Part shown: positions 30,107 through 41,595 of the stretch, in pieces
Position numbering within the stretch: position 1 is the stretch's first letter
Layout of the letters: the number at the start of each line of letters is the position of its first letter
Origin: a candidate division FCPU426 bacterium
GTDB taxonomy: Bacteria > Oederibacteriota > JAAXVQ01 > JAUVAV01
Length of the DNA: 64,000 nt
Direction: 5' to 3'
Assembly (NCBI GenBank): GCA_030591525.1
Contig: JAUVAV010000007.1
Coordinates: 23,198-87,197, forward strand
Translations under genes and position numbers: made by a program
Notes under the pieces: generated by a model
Told to the model about the DNA's origin: nothing
The model's database searches: none
What the model saw: the letters and a program-made list of their open reading frames with translations, nothing else

Positions 30107-32341
30107 ATGATTAATACCCTGGCGGATAATCCCGGGCGGCAATTAAAGCTCAGAAATAAGCTGCTTTTATTCTGTTTAGTCACTCTCTCTTTCGGTTATT
30201 TATTGATAATGAACGCCTGGATAGTCGATGATGCTTACATCACTTTTCGTACCATTTATAATTCCATGAATGGTTTCGGATTGGTCTGGAACCCCGGCGA
30301 GCGGGTACAAGCTTACACCCATCCTTTATGGCTGCTTTTAGTTTCCCTGGTTTATTTTTTCACCCGCGAATTTTACTTTACCGGCATATTTTTAAGTATC
30401 GCCTGTGTTTTATTCACAGTTAATTTAATCATGTTTAAATTAACCAGGACTAATCTCAAGCCGCTCCTGGGACTGGCGCTTTTAAGTCTGTCAAAAGCTT
30501 TCATTGATTATTCAACCTCCGGGCTGGAAAACCCCTTGACTTATATATTGCTGGCAATTTTTCTTATCCTGTATTTTAACCAGCGTCATGATTTAAGACA
30601 ATTATTCTATTTAAGTTTGATAACCTCCCTTGCCCTCTTGACGCGCATGGATAATTTTCTGCTTTTCGCGCTTCCCTTGATTTATGTTTTTTATCAAACC
30701 CGTAAATATAATCTTAATACCCGCGCCGGTTACATTTTAGCCGGGTTTTCCCCTTTTATTTTATGGGAGATGTTTTCCCTGTTTTATTATGGATTTCCTT
30801 TCCCTAATACGGCCTATGCCAAATTAAATACCGGGGTCGAGACTGTCACTTTAATAAAACTGGGATTTAAATACCTGGAACACTCTTGGCGCCTTGATCC
30901 GGTAACTCTGGTAGTGATTGCTTCAGGTATATTCCTGCCTCTAGCTAGAAAAAACCTTAAACCCTGCATGCTTAGTTTAGGCCTGGCTTTATATTTAATA
31001 TATATAGTATTAATCGGTGGAGACTCAATGAGCGGCCGTTTTTTAGCCGCCCCCTTTTTGGCAAGTGTGATATTACTTATTAAAATCCCGTTTAATTCCC
31101 ATCGATTACATCTAATCGTAATTATTTCAATTTTATTCTATGTTTTTTTCTCGCCCTTTAATCCCTGGAAAAGCCATCCTGACTATGGAAAAAACATCAT
31201 GCCGATATATAATATCCACACCATTGATGACACCCGGGGCGGATATTATCAAATGACCGGTTTATTAAGAAAATCGCCCGGATCTCATTTCGGGATAAAA
31301 TCAGGCGAAAATCTTAGAAGCAGCGGTGCGCGCGTCTTCGTATATCCTCTGGTGGGTTTTTTAGGGTTTTATGCCGGTCCCGGCGTATACATCATTGATG
31401 TTTTAGCTTTAGCCGATCCTTTGCTGGCGCGTTTACCGTGCGTTTCGCATGGATGGAGAATCGGGCATTTCACCCGGAAACTCCCCGAGGGGTATTTCGA
31501 AACCATTCAAGCCGGCGGCAACCGAATACAGAATGCTAATTTGAAATGTTATTATGCTAAGCTGATGAATATTACACGCGGCAGATTATTTAGTTTAGCG
31601 CGCTTGCTTGACATCGTCAAAATGAATCTGGGGTTTTATAATCACTTGATTGCTTTTGATTTTTATAAAAGCCGGATATCCACCTATCAGGAACGAATGC
31701 TTATCCGGGCCGCCTTATTATTGCTTTCCGCCCCCGGACGGGATGAGTATGCCGATTTAATCAACCAAGGCAATCATGCCGCGTTTGGAGATAATTGGAA
31801 AACCGCTTGTGAATTTTGGGAAAAAGGCAAAGCCTTAAAACCGGAGGGCGTAGAAGCCGGCGCTAATTTAGGGGTCTACTATGAAAGAAAAGAAGAATCA
31901 TTTAAAGCTTTACAAGCATACCAACAAGTCGCTGATAAATTAGGCTTACCCTGGACGGAATATCACCAGCAGATAACCGAGGTTATTAATTCATCAAAAA
32001 AGAGAGATCACGCAGGCGATAAAAACCTCCCTTCAGCAACGCATTTCCGACGAAACCTGGCAACCGCCAATACCCATGATCATTACACGCAATTAGTCGC
32101 GCAAGGCAATCAAGCCGCCCGGCTGAACAATTTTGCCCAAGCTAAACAATTATGGCATGCGGCTTATAAACTCCGGCCGGACCGGCCCGAAGCCAGGGCC
32201 AACCTGGGAGTATATTATGAAAAAGCCGGCGACTTAAAACCGGCTCTAAAACATTATAAACATGCCGCCCAACGGCTCGGAAGCCCCTGGGACCAGTATT
32301 ATAAACACGTTCAATCGCGTATAACCGGAGAAATCAAATAA
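30107..32341 (+). CDS. Polytopic membrane glycosyltransferase (AftB-like GT-C) with two C-terminal TPR cassettes
   Basis: WIVDDAYITFRTIYNSMNGFGLVWNPGERVQAYTHPLWLLL resembles arabinofuranosyl/mannosyl GT-C enzymes; many TMs; C-terminal TPR cassettes. ATG at 30107 has SD GAGG (track start 30092). Confidence 0.8.
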   Translation: MINTLADNPGRQLKLRNKLLLFCLVTLSFGYLLIMNAWIVDDAYITFRTIYNSMNGFGLVWNPGERVQAYTHPLWLLLVSLVYFFTREFYFTGIFLSIACVLFTVNLIMFKLTRTNLKPLLGLALLSLSKAFIDYSTSGLENPLTYILLAIFLILYFNQRHDLRQLFYLSLITSLALLTRMDNFLLFALPLIYVFYQTRKYNLNTRAGYILAGFSPFILWEMFSLFYYGFPFPNTAYAKLNTGVETVTLIKLGFKYLEHSWRLDPVTLVVIASGIFLPLARKNLKPCMLSLGLALYLIYIVLIGGDSMSGRFLAAPFLASVILLIKIPFNSHRLHLIVIISILFYVFFSPFNPWKSHPDYGKNIMPIYNIHTIDDTRGGYYQMTGLLRKSPGSHFGIKSGENLRSSGARVFVYPLVGFLGFYAGPGVYIIDVLALADPLLARLPCVSHGWRIGHFTRKLPEGYFETIQAGGNRIQNANLKCYYAKLMNITRGRLFSLARLLDIVKMNLGFYNHLIAFDFYKSRISTYQERMLIRAALLLLSAPGRDEYADLINQGNHAAFGDNWKTACEFWEKGKALKPEGVEAGANLGVYYERKEESFKALQAYQQVADKLGLPWTEYHQQITEVINSSKKRDHAGDKNLPSATHFRRNLATANTHDHYTQLVAQGNQAARLNNFAQAKQLWHAAYKLRPDRPEARANLGVYYEKAGDLKPALKHYKHAAQRLGSPWDQYYKHVQSRITGEIK

Positions 32342-32419
32342 ACATCCCTGTTGTTCCTACCGCCCGGTTTATTATGCCTCTCATTGCCCTACGTAGTTCC
32401 GGAACTAAATAAGAACTAA

Positions 32420-32450
32420 TATTTCGAAATACTCGAGTATATAGTATAAT
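32420..32450 (+). promoter_or_regulatory. Candidate promoter/operator of the alkD-like gene
   Basis: TATTTCGAAATA and TACTCGAGTA palindromes directly before TATAAT (32445-32450). Confidence 0.45.
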
Positions 32451-32495
32451 TTAATCGCTTCATGCGAAATTCATTTGAAAGGGATTTAAAAAATT

Positions 32496-33200
32496 ATGTC
32501 GTTGAAATTAAACGCGCTCCGGAAAAGCCTGCAAAAACAGGCTGATCCGCATAAAGCCAGAATATTGCAAGGTTTTTTCAAAACCGGTCCGGGCGAATAC
32601 GGCGAGAATGATATCTTCATCGGCGTGCCAGTCCCGGAATTGCGAAAACTGGCTAAAATTTTCCCTGCCCTGGAACTTAAAGACCTCCAGGTTCTGATCC
32701 AGTCCCGGATTCATGAAGAAAGACAGGTCGCACTGTTTATTCTAATCATACAATTCAATCACGGCCCCACGGCCCGGCAAAAAGCTGTCTACAGTTTTTA
32801 TCTTCGCAACCTGCGTTTCATTAACAACTGGGACCTGGTTGACGCCTCGGCTGAACATATCCTTGGGGCTTATTTAGCGGATAAAGACAAAACGCTGTTA
32901 AACCGGCTGGCGCATTCCCGGAACTTCTGGAAAAGACGTATCGCCATCCTCTCGACTTTCCATTATATTAAAAAAGGGGAATTCGACGAGACGCTTAAAA
33001 TAGCCAGGTTACTTTTGCATGACAGCGAAGATTTAATTCACAAGGCAGTAGGCTGGCTGCTGCGCGAAATCGGCAAGCGGAATCTTAAAGCTGGGGAAGA
33101 CTTTCTCAGGCAACATTATAAAACCATGCCCCGAACCATGCTGCGTTATGCCATTGAACGCTTTCCCGAACCCAAACGCCGGGCATATTTGAAGGGATAG
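32496..33200 (+). CDS. DNA alkylation repair protein (AlkD-like HEAT-repeat)
   Basis: FFKTGPGEYGENDIFIGVPVPELRKLAKIF...NNWDLVDASAEHILGAYL...FWKRRIAILSTFHYIKKGEF. Confidence 0.95.
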   Translation: MSLKLNALRKSLQKQADPHKARILQGFFKTGPGEYGENDIFIGVPVPELRKLAKIFPALELKDLQVLIQSRIHEERQVALFILIIQFNHGPTARQKAVYSFYLRNLRFINNWDLVDASAEHILGAYLADKDKTLLNRLAHSRNFWKRRIAILSTFHYIKKGEFDETLKIARLLLHDSEDLIHKAVGWLLREIGKRNLKAGEDFLRQHYKTMPRTMLRYAIERFPEPKRRAYLKG

Positions 33201-33208
33201 ATGTTTAA

Positions 33209-34294
33209 TTATTTTGGCGTCGCGTTCCTTTTCTTTTTATCCAGCAAGCCCTTAACCTGGGCCGCATAATCAGTCCAGGGCGGGCCCAGTTTATCAGCCA
33301 CAAATTTATAATCCTTCAGCGCCTGTTCAAAATTACCGGTATGCTCGCGCAAAACCCCCAGGTTGGCCCGGGCCTCCGGCCGTTCGGGTTCCAACGCCGC
33401 TGCGCGGAGCCATAAACTTCCGGCCTCCTCCCAGTTGTTCTGCCAGGCGTTCCGGATGCCGTTTTTCACCAAACGGGAATATTCGTCCCGGCCGGCCGCG
33501 TCAATCAGCCGGCGCCGGCGTGTAATGGTTCGGGTTAGCAGGTCCTTTACTAAACGCCGCGCTGCCGGCCCTAGCAATTGGTTGATTAATTCATGCTCCG
33601 GCTTCCAATTCCCTTTGCGAATACCGCCTTCCTCCTCCACGGACAGGAAGTTTCTGCGTATTTGGATGCTGTTTTCCCATAAAACCGCACTGTCTTTGGT
33701 TCTAACCAGCCGGGCTCCGGCCTGTATCATCACGGTTCGCGTGATTTTCCTGCGCCAAAAATCTTTATAAACCGGGATGATTTTCACAACCACACGCGTA
33801 TTCCCATTAGCATCAATAATTTTTCTGGTCCGGCGTTCTTCCCCGACTTTGCGCCTAAAGGTTTCGGACTTAACATCTTTATGGAGACGTATTCCGGTAA
33901 GATCTCCAAAGAGCAGCGCATCGGTCTGCAGTTCTTCTCCGATTTGAAATATTACTCTTGATTTTTGAAAATGGCTGGGGACTAAACGCCGCGCTCTCAG
34001 TATTGGCCGGGATACTGCAGGAAGAATAATCCGGTACTGATCTTGTTGGCTAAAAACCCGGCTTACCAGATCGGCAAATTTCTGGCCGTAAATTTTACGG
34101 CCCAGAGGCACGGCGAAGTCCAGTATGGCCAGGCTTTGCACCCGGGGCAATACCACCCGGCTCTCGCCCTGCACGGTAAATTCAACTACACGCGTAAGCG
34201 AGGCGCATCCGGGCAGACCGGGAACAGCAAGCAGCATTAAAATTAGTGATTTTCGGCTCCATGGAAGTCCGGTTAAAAGCTTAATTAACTGCAC
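33209..34294 (-). CDS. Lipoprotein, CsgG-like N-terminal part with C-terminal TPR cassette
   Basis: MLLAVPGLPGCASL lipobox; SLAILDFAVPLG...LQTDALLFGDLTGIRL; C-terminal cassette shared with 30107..32341. Confidence 0.7.
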   Translation of the reverse strand: MQLIKLLTGLPWSRKSLILMLLAVPGLPGCASLTRVVEFTVQGESRVVLPRVQSLAILDFAVPLGRKIYGQKFADLVSRVFSQQDQYRIILPAVSRPILRARRLVPSHFQKSRVIFQIGEELQTDALLFGDLTGIRLHKDVKSETFRRKVGEERRTRKIIDANGNTRVVVKIIPVYKDFWRRKITRTVMIQAGARLVRTKDSAVLWENSIQIRRNFLSVEEEGGIRKGNWKPEHELINQLLGPAARRLVKDLLTRTITRRRRLIDAAGRDEYSRLVKNGIRNAWQNNWEEAGSLWLRAAALEPERPEARANLGVLREHTGNFEQALKDYKFVADKLGPPWTDYAAQVKGLLDKKKRNATPK

Positions 34295-34335
34295 TGATAA
34301 ATTACTACCTTATTCTTGAGCTGGACAGGATTTTT

Positions 34336-34646
34336 GTAACATATTAGCCATACGTTATAACCAAATATTAACTCTGTATTCCTAGACTGTGTCGCAACTC
34401 TGTTTTTGAGCAATTTCATTAAGTTTGTCATTTCGAGGCGTAGCCGAGAAATCTCCAAACGTCCTTTTAAATTAAGCGTTTTCGTGGAGATTCCTCACTA
34501 CGTTCGGAATGACAAAGTAACACAAATGCTTCTGAAAAACTATTATGACACAGCCTGTTCCGCCGGGGTGACGCCCTAGTTGTCATTCCGGCATGATTTT
34601 AGCCGGAATCCAGGGAATAATTAAAACCGAATGGCTAATATATTAC
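34336..34646. mobile_element. Composite IS66-like MITE (family B ends) containing nested repeats
   Basis: GTAACATATTAGCCATACG ... ATGGCTAATATATTAC ends; flanks GGATTTTT / GGGTTTTT (7/8 match). Interior holds gtcatttcgaggcgtagccgagaaatctcc...gtcggaatgac-type and gtcattccggcatgattttagccggaatccagg repeats. Confidence 0.6.
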
Positions 34647-34680
34647 GGGTTTTTTCATCAATCCCTACCCCAGTAGCAGC

Positions 34681-37600
34681 TTACCTCGTGAGCAAAATTT
34701 TCCCAACAATTTTTTCTTTGCCGGGGCTGGTAATAATATACATATATATCCCGGTTGCTACTTCCTCTCCCTGCTTATTCTGCCCATCCCAGGTTTCCCG
34801 GGATGCCGCGGCATCCCATTGTCTGATCAATTCTCCGGAAAGCGTGAAAATCCGGATATTCGCATCCAATGGAAGATTCTCAAATTTCAAAACCTGGCCC
34901 ACCGCGGTCCGGGGATTAAACGGGTTCGGAAATACGCGAATAGCCTCCGGCGCAGACGGCAGGGTTGGGGTGGCAGTGGGGGTAGGCGTTGAAGAGAACG
35001 TAGGCGTAGCCCATATCCAGGCAGTGCCGGTGGGAGTAGGCGAAAAAGCCGGCGTCAGGGTTGCGGTCACAGAGGGGGTAAATACCGGCGAGACGGTAAT
35101 GGTCAGGGTGAATGTCATGGTAGGTGTATTAGTCGGGGTTATGGTAGGCGTAGCGCTGTTTAAAGGTGTGGCCGAACCGGTCGGGGTCGGCGTATAAGTC
35201 ACTGAAACCGTGGGCGTGGGCGAGATAGTCAAGGTCAGGGTAATCGTCCGGCTGGCTGTGGGCGTTGTGGTCAAACTCGGTGTCCCGGTCGAGGTAACAG
35301 TAAGCGTGACAGTGGCGGTATATGAGGCTGTCGGACTCTTGGTACAAGTCAATGTGGCAGTGGGGGTAGCCGTAAAACTCGGCGTTCCGGTAAGCGTGGG
35401 CGTAGGCGTAAAAGTCATGGTCACGGTCGGGGTGGCCGTAGAACTCGGTGTTCCGGTAAACGTAGGCGTAGGTGTAAAAGTCATGGTCACGGTCGGGGTG
35501 GCCGTAGAACTCGGCGTTCCGGTAAGCGTGGACGTAGGTGTAGAAGTCATGGTCGCGGTCGGGGTGACCGTATAAGTTGACGTGGGCGTATTTGTGGGCG
35601 TCATGGTCAAAGTAAGCGTAGGCGAGAAATGCGGAGTATTAGTAGAAGTCGGTGAAATTGTTGATGTCATGGTGCTGGTCAAGGTCGCGGTCATTGTCAT
35701 GGTCGGCGTAAAAGTCAAGGTCCCGGTCGTACTCGGCGTAATCGTGGGGGTTCCGGTGAAAGTCGCGGTACTGGTCAGAGTATAAGTCAAAGTCGCTGTG
35801 GAAGTAAAAGTGGGCGTCCCGGTTGGGCTTGGGCTGGGCGTCGGGGTAAAGCTTATAGTCGGGCTAGGCGTTACCGTAGATGTAGGCGTGAAGCTAGAGG
35901 TACCGGTCAAGGTCGGGCTGGGCGTAGCTGTAAAAGTTATGGTCGGTGTGGAAGTCGGGGTTGGCGTGACGGTCGCAGTATATGTTCCGGTAGCAGTGGT
36001 AGTATAAGTCGGCGTGCATGTATTGGTAGGCGTAGGGGTAAAGCTCGGCGTCACGGTGGAAGTAGCAGTATACGTAGCCGTACACGTAGGCGTGGCGGTC
36101 GGTGTAGAAGTTCCGGTATAAGTCGGCGTGCAAGTATACGTAGGCGTAGGGGTAAAGCTCGGCGTCACGGTGGAAGTGGCAGTATAGGTAGCCGTAAACG
36201 TAGGCGTGGCGATCGGCGTAGGCGTTCCGGTATGGGTCAGCGTGCCGGTTGCGGTCGGCGTCGGGGTAAAGCTCGGCGTCACGGTGGAAGTAGCTGTACA
36301 CGTAGCCGTAAACGTAGGCGTGGCGCTCGGCGTAGGCGTTCCGGTATGGGTCGGTGTGCCGGTCGCGGTCGGAGTAATGGTCACGGTCGGAGTATAAACC
36401 ACTGCCGTAGTGTGAAGGTTGTTGGAATATTCAGTAAATTCCGTCATCCCGCTTGTATATTCCACGTGCGCCTGGTTATCCCACCCAACGGCGGACTGTA
36501 ACAGAAAGGTCACGGTCACGCTGCCGGAGTCCCCGATATCCAGGTTTCCCAGGTCCCAGGTTACCACGCCGCCGCCCGGAATGCCTCCGCCGGTGCATGA
36601 AATGTAGGTCGCATTAGCCGGATAAGGATCTGTCAGGATTACGTCATAGGCAATACCGGAAACATTCTGATAAGAAATCGTATAGGTGATCTGTTCGCCT
36701 ACTTCCGCTTCCCCTGGGCCGGTTTTGGTTAAATACATCTTGGGAACCACTTCATAAGCAGCCGGCGATTCAAAGAGCGAATTGTAGTAATAGCGCAGCA
36801 TGGGCGCGCTGGTACTGGTGCTGTAAGGCAGAGCAGGATTCGATTCATGGCCGGTCAAATAAGAAACCTTGCCCGCCGTCCTAATGCCTTTATAATGACC
36901 GTTCATGAATAAAAGCGGAAATTCGTAATCAGGATCACCATCCAGGCTGAGCCGGTCGACGACAATAATGGAGGATTCGCCGCCGTAAAATATACTTCCA
37001 TCCGCCAGCCCGAAAGCGGCCAGATGCGAGGAATCCAAAGTGGTCCAGTCCCCTACTGCCTGGCCGGCCGGCGCATCCGCCAGTTCATTGATAAAACTTA
37101 ATGGCTGGGTAGCGGTATGCCGGAATCCATTGGTAGTAAGCCAATGCCCGTGCCCGCCGTAGATCCAATCCGCGCGCGCGAGCGGAGTCGTGGATATAAT
37201 ATCATTTTCCAAAGCTTCCACTGCAATGCATTGCGCGTATATATGGGCGCTGCCATAGGTCAGATAGGTGTCCATTTCCGCCACGGTCTCAATGGCATTG
37301 TCCGTGGCCACGGAGTCTAGTAGGCCCTCCTCCGGTCCCAGTTCCCCGCCGCCGCCGTATTGGCCGATGGGATAAGCGCTCCAATGATAGGTTACGATTG
37401 CGCCGTAGGCCGGCAAACCGTCGGCTTCCAGGAAAAGGGCTCCGTCATGGTGATTAGTGGTAGTGGGTCCGGCAATCTCATCCTCATCCAGCACATCGGG
37501 TGAAGAATTCGGCCAGTTGCCGCCTTGGGAATCCCGTATTCCGGCCGGACCCATATATTTGGTCCGGAACATACTGGGCGCTCCCTTGGGATCGCTGTTG

Positions 37601-40600
37601 TGATAATAAGCGATCTTGGGGGCTGCCAAAAGTTTGCGGAAAATCGGGGCTACCAGTGATTGCCCGGCATCTGTATATTGATGGACATTTACAATATTTA
37701 CCTGGCTCTCGTTCCAGGCCGTAATAATTGCCATGGCGGCCGTGGAATTGGAATGAGCAATAATAAAGGGGCCGCCATTGTAAGCCGCACTATTATATAT
37801 CTCGCTGGTACGAACACACTGGGTCTGCGAGGCGATAAAGTCGGTTTCTTCATAAGCCTTATAGGATTTTATTGACCAATGGACGGGAATACCGTTTTTA
37901 AGCAGGTCATAAACCAGCCCATAGGCGCGCCACATCCCGTAGTCCTGGTTGGTGCGGCCGGAGTTGATATCCATGGGAATAATCAAGGTCCCAGCCTCAA
38001 AAGTATGATCTGCATTGGGCGTGGCCGTGGGGCTGCAGGTCCAGGTCGCGGTCAGGGTAACAGTCGCGGTCGGCGTAGCTGTTACTATGGGTGAAGCGGT
38101 CAAAGTACAGGTATGGGTAGGTGTCGGCGTTACACTGGCAGTAGCCGTAGGGGTGGGAGTTATGGTCACAGTACAGGTTCCCGTAGCGGTTGGCGTTACA
38201 GTTGAAGTCATGGTAGGAGTTGGACTATTGGTCGCAGTATTGGTTGCCGTTGCGGTAGTGGTCGCGGTCGGGGTACTGGTCGCGGTCGCAGTACTGGTCG
38301 CAGTTACGGTCGGAGTTACGCTGAAAGTCGGCGTAAAGCTGGGGGTTGCGGACGGGGTATGCGTAGCCGTAGGAGTAGCGGTCGGTGTAATGGTCACAGT
38401 ATAGGTCGGCGTGCCGGTGAAAGTCGGCGTAAAAGTTGGGGTGTCAGTCGGTGTGGCCGTGCTGGTAGAGGTCGGCGTAAAAGTCGGGGTGCCAGTCGGT
38501 GTGGCTGTGCTGGTAAAGGTCGGCGTAAAAGTCGGGGTGTCAGTCGGTGTGGCCGTGCTGGTAAAGGTCGGCGTAAAAGTCGGGGTGTCAGTCGGTGTGG
38601 CCGTGCTGGTAGGGGTAGGTGTCACAGTAGGCGAAATGGTGGAAGTTGGAGTAATTGTTAATGTGTGAATAACATTGGTCGATGTGGGAGATATAGTCGA
38701 GGTAACAGTAATGCTAGGAGTAGCTGTATACGTCGGTGTAATGGTGGGTGTGGAAGTTACCGTGGGAGTGGCGGAATAGGTCGGTGTACTGGTAGAGGTT
38801 ATCGTAGAGGTCGAAGTGCACGTAGGCGTAAAGGTCGCGGTCGGAGTCGCGGTCGGAGTCGCGGTCGGAGTCGCGGTCGGGGTCGCGGTTGGGGTCGCGG
38901 TCGGGGTCGCGGTCGGGGTCGCGGTTGGGGTCGCGGTCGGAGTCGCGGTCGGAGTCGCGGTTGGGGTCGTGGTCGGGGTCGCGGTCGGGGTCGCGGTCGC
39001 GGTCGCGGTTGGGGTCGCGGTCGGGGTCGCGGTCGGGGTAAAGGTAAAAGTACTGGTAACCGTCGGAGTAGACGTCAAGGTGGGAGTGGAGGTTAAAGTA
39101 GGTGTTGTGCTTGCGGTTATGGTAGGCGTACCGGTTAAAGTCACACTGGGCGTAGCTGTAGGGGTCGGGGTCATTGTCAAGGTCATAGTGGGAGTGGCAG
39201 TCAAGGTCGGGGTAATGGTCGGTGTCGGCGTACTGGTAAAAGTCGGGGTAAATGTCGGGGTAGGCGTGGGAGGAAGCCAGTATTCCAGATTAATCTGTGA
39301 AATCCGGGGAGAAAGATTGGTATTAGTCGTGGTTAATTCCGCTTTCCATTTCAGCCTGGTTCCTTCATAGCCGCTGTCGAAGATCGTGGCCACACCCGGA
39401 GTAGCCTGGATCCAGTAAGTATGCGGATCCGCCAACTGTCCATTGACAGTGATCCAATAATCCACATCGGTCCCGGTAGGAATAGTATCTATCGCGGTCA
39501 AGGTAACAGAGTAAAAAAACTCGGTTGAGCTGGCTACAATGGTTGATTGCGCCCATTTCGGCTGCTCGTAAATTGGTCCATACCGGTTAATGCGGGCTTC
39601 CCCGCCGCCCAGCAGCCAGTATTCCCCGCTCCATTCCAGGGAGTTAATGGAGGAGGTGCCAAAATATATCAGTTCATCGGACATATCTACGGCCGTGGTA
39701 CCCCAATCCCAGTCGTATTTATTGAGTTTCGCATTGGCCCCTCCGATCAACCAATACTGGTCCAGATCGCTGTAAGCTAAAGTCTTAACAGTATCGCTGG
39801 CAAAGCCGGTCAGGGTTATCCATTCCCAATACAAAAAATTCAAATGATAAACTCTCACTCGCTGCGGCGAGGTCACGCCGCCTACCATGAAACGGTGGTT
39901 ACCCGAGACATTCGCATATCCGATAGCATTGATATCTGTAAATCCGGAGGCAAGGCCGGTGAAACTGGTTCCATTGTATCTTGCCAGTTTTCCGGCACCT
40001 CCCCCGATCATCCAGATGCCGCCCCCGGAGCTTATCGCCTGCACCGCGTCCGTCGCTTCAAATACCCCGGAGAGATCAAGATTTGTAAAACTGCTTCCAT
40101 TATAACTTTTCAACTGCCGGCCAGTGCCGCCGATCAGCCACTCAGTCCCGTTCCAATGAATCGCCCTTACACTTCCCGCAAATCCCAAGGCCGTGGTCAA
40201 GTCGGTTGCAGAAGTTCCATTGTAGCTTACCAGTTTGGCCGAACTCCCGCCGATCAGCCAGTAATTCTCATTTCCATCCAGAGCCAGGACATTTTCCCCG
40301 CTCCAGTCCGCATCCACCAGGGCATCGCTTATATCCTCAAATAAAACCCCATTGTAGCGGTTCAAGCTTTCATTGTTTCCGCCCAATAATAGCAGGCCGT
40401 TGCTGTCCGCACCGATCGCATTGATCTCCTCAATCCCAAAATCCTTTATCTGCCCGGACAGGTCCGTATAGGTAGTAGAAGCGGCATCACCAGTATGGCG
40501 GTTTAAACAGGCCTGGCCGCCTCCCAAGAGCCACTCACTGCTCCCCCACTCCAAGGCATAAATCGGATTACTGCTCCCAAAACCAGCCAAATCACCGGAT

Positions 40601-41595
40601 TGTTCCCTCCAGTTACTCCCGTCCCAGGAATAAACCACAGCGGCTTGACCTGTTCCGTTTCCGCCGATTAACCAGTAATTCTGATCTCCATTATAATCCA
40701 GCGCGAAAATATTAACCATTGAGGATACATTGCCTGATAAATTCGTGAATGTACTTCCATCGTACTTCATCAGTTTTCCGCCGCTGCCCCCGATCAGCCA
40801 TTGGCTGCCATCCCATCCGATGGTACGTACGATGTTCGTTCCAAAGGCCGAGCTCTGCAATTCGGAACTCAAATCCGTAAATGTGCCTGATTCGTATTTG
40901 CACAGGTGGCCGCCGTCGCCGCCAATCAGCCAGTAGGTACCATTAAATCCTATGGCATAGGCGTTTGTCGTGCTCAGAAAATATCCGGTCGAACCTGCCA
41001 GGCTGGTAAAGGTCCCGTCGTACTTGTTCAGCCGCCCGTTGTCCCCGGCGATCAGCCAGAAATTCTCAGAAGCTCCGCCGCCGTATCGCAAGGCATTGAT
41101 ATTCTGGCTGACCCAGCTTGCCAGATTTCCGGATTGATCGGTAAAGCTGCTGCCATTGTAGAAATTAAGCTTCTTGCCCTCACCTCCGAGCAGCCAGAGA
41201 TTGTTATTATACCAGATGGAACGGATAGCACTATTGCCAAAGGATTGAAGATCAGGCGAGAGATTGGTCCAGGCAGAACCGTTGTAGCTGTTTATCTTCG
41301 CGCCTTTTCCACCGACCAGCCAAATACTTCCATTATTATGGATAGCGCGTATTTCGCCTCCCCAATTAACCAGACCGCCGGGCTGGCTGAAGACATGGGA
41401 AGCATGAAGATAAACCTGCCCCAGTGAGGTATCCCAATTTGCAGTGGTCTCACCGCTGTCCTTATAAACATCTGTGTTGAAAGTCTCTACAAAATTAGCG
41501 GCATAGACGCTGGAGGAAAGTGTGAGGGAGGTTAAAAATATCAATAAAATGTTACACTGGTATATCTTTTTTATTTTAAGAAATCGTATCAGCAC
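34681..41595 (-). CDS. Giant secreted surface protein: tandem beta-propeller repeats, two Thr/Pro-rich repeat blocks, central globular domain, DUF11-like domain, FlgD/sorting-like C-terminus
   Basis: Signal peptide [18 protein letters not shown]; 14 WLIGGxGxKLxxYNG repeats; long (TPTxT)n; [31 protein letters not shown]-terminal [13 protein letters not shown]...[23 protein letters not shown] at 41595 has SD AAGGGAG (track start 41634). Confidence 0.85.
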   Translation of the reverse strand: MLIRFLKIKKIYQCNILLIFLTSLTLSSSVYAANFVETFNTDVYKDSGETTANWDTSLGQVYLHASHVFSQPGGLVNWGGEIRAIHNNGSIWLVGGKGAKINSYNGSAWTNLSPDLQSFGNSAIRSIWYNNNLWLLGGEGKKLNFYNGSSFTDQSGNLASWVSQNINALRYGGGASENFWLIAGDNGRLNKYDGTFTSLAGSTGYFLSTTNAYAIGFNGTYWLIGGDGGHLCKYESGTFTDLSSELQSSAFGTNIVRTIGWDGSQWLIGGSGGKLMKYDGSTFTNLSGNVSSMVNIFALDYNGDQNYWLIGGNGTGQAAVVYSWDGSNWREQSGDLAGFGSSNPIYALEWGSSEWLLGGGQACLNRHTGDAASTTYTDLSGQIKDFGIEEINAIGADSNGLLLLGGNNESLNRYNGVLFEDISDALVDADWSGENVLALDGNENYWLIGGSSAKLVSYNGTSATDLTTALGFAGSVRAIHWNGTEWLIGGTGRQLKSYNGSSFTNLDLSGVFEATDAVQAISSGGGIWMIGGGAGKLARYNGTSFTGLASGFTDINAIGYANVSGNHRFMVGGVTSPQRVRVYHLNFLYWEWITLTGFASDTVKTLAYSDLDQYWLIGGANAKLNKYDWDWGTTAVDMSDELIYFGTSSINSLEWSGEYWLLGGGEARINRYGPIYEQPKWAQSTIVASSTEFFYSVTLTAIDTIPTGTDVDYWITVNGQLADPHTYWIQATPGVATIFDSGYEGTRLKWKAELTTTNTNLSPRISQINLEYWLPPTPTPTFTPTFTSTPTPTITPTLTATPTMTLTMTPTPTATPSVTLTGTPTITASTTPTLTSTPTLTSTPTVTSTFTFTPTATPTATPTATATATPTATPTTTPTATPTATPTATPTATPTATPTATPTATPTATPTATPTATPTATFTPTCTSTSTITSTSTPTYSATPTVTSTPTITPTYTATPSITVTSTISPTSTNVIHTLTITPTSTISPTVTPTPTSTATPTDTPTFTPTFTSTATPTDTPTFTPTFTSTATPTGTPTFTPTSTSTATPTDTPTFTPTFTGTPTYTVTITPTATPTATHTPSATPSFTPTFSVTPTVTATSTATATSTPTATTTATATNTATNSPTPTMTSTVTPTATGTCTVTITPTPTATASVTPTPTHTCTLTASPIVTATPTATVTLTATWTCSPTATPNADHTFEAGTLIIPMDINSGRTNQDYGMWRAYGLVYDLLKNGIPVHWSIKSYKAYEETDFIASQTQCVRTSEIYNSAAYNGGPFIIAHSNSTAAMAIITAWNESQVNIVNVHQYTDAGQSLVAPIFRKLLAAPKIAYYHNSDPKGAPSMFRTKYMGPAGIRDSQGGNWPNSSPDVLDEDEIAGPTTTNHHDGALFLEADGLPAYGAIVTYHWSAYPIGQYGGGGELGPEEGLLDSVATDNAIETVAEMDTYLTYGSAHIYAQCIAVEALENDIISTTPLARADWIYGGHGHWLTTNGFRHTATQPLSFINELADAPAGQAVGDWTTLDSSHLAAFGLADGSIFYGGESSIIVVDRLSLDGDPDYEFPLLFMNGHYKGIRTAGKVSYLTGHESNPALPYSTSTSAPMLRYYYNSLFESPAAYEVVPKMYLTKTGPGEAEVGEQITYTISYQNVSGIAYDVILTDPYPANATYISCTGGGIPGGGVVTWDLGNLDIGDSGSVTVTFLLQSAVGWDNQAHVEYTSGMTEFTEYSNNLHTTAVVYTPTVTITPTATGTPTHTGTPTPSATPTFTATCTATSTVTPSFTPTPTATGTLTHTGTPTPIATPTFTATYTATSTVTPSFTPTPTYTCTPTYTGTSTPTATPTCTATYTATSTVTPSFTPTPTNTCTPTYTTTATGTYTATVTPTPTSTPTITFTATPSPTLTGTSSFTPTSTVTPSPTISFTPTPSPSPTGTPTFTSTATLTYTLTSTATFTGTPTITPSTTGTLTFTPTMTMTATLTSTMTSTISPTSTNTPHFSPTLTLTMTPTNTPTSTYTVTPTATMTSTPTSTLTGTPSSTATPTVTMTFTPTPTFTGTPSSTATPTVTMTFTPTPTLTGTPSFTATPTATLTCTKSPTASYTATVTLTVTSTGTPSLTTTPTASRTITLTLTISPTPTVSVTYTPTPTGSATPLNSATPTITPTNTPTMTFTLTITVSPVFTPSVTATLTPAFSPTPTGTAWIWATPTFSSTPTPTATPTLPSAPEAIRVFPNPFNPRTAVGQVLKFENLPLDANIRIFTLSGELIRQWDAAASRETWDGQNKQGEEVATGIYMYIITSPGKEKIVGKILLTR
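34970..36390. repeat. Low-complexity coding repeats, Thr-Pro block 2
   Basis: Includes about 66-nt units ([22 protein letters not shown]) near 35350-35550 and about 108-nt units near 36000-36360. Confidence 0.85.
38020..39270. repeat. Low-complexity coding repeats, Thr-Pro block 1
   Basis: 12-nt units gtcggggtcgcg (PTAT)n at about 38830-39050 and 48-nt units ([16 protein letters not shown]) at about 38410-38610. Confidence 0.88.

Noticed and set aside
38830-39050. Short regular tandem repeats resembling an array
   Set aside because: 12-nt periodic coding repeats inside one long ORF; no spacers, so not CRISPR.
34631-39370. Many plus-strand ORFs rich in (VGV) or (RGRSRG) repeats opposite the giant gene
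   Set aside because: They are antisense readings of the (TPTxT) codon repeats; no RBS, signal or domain support.
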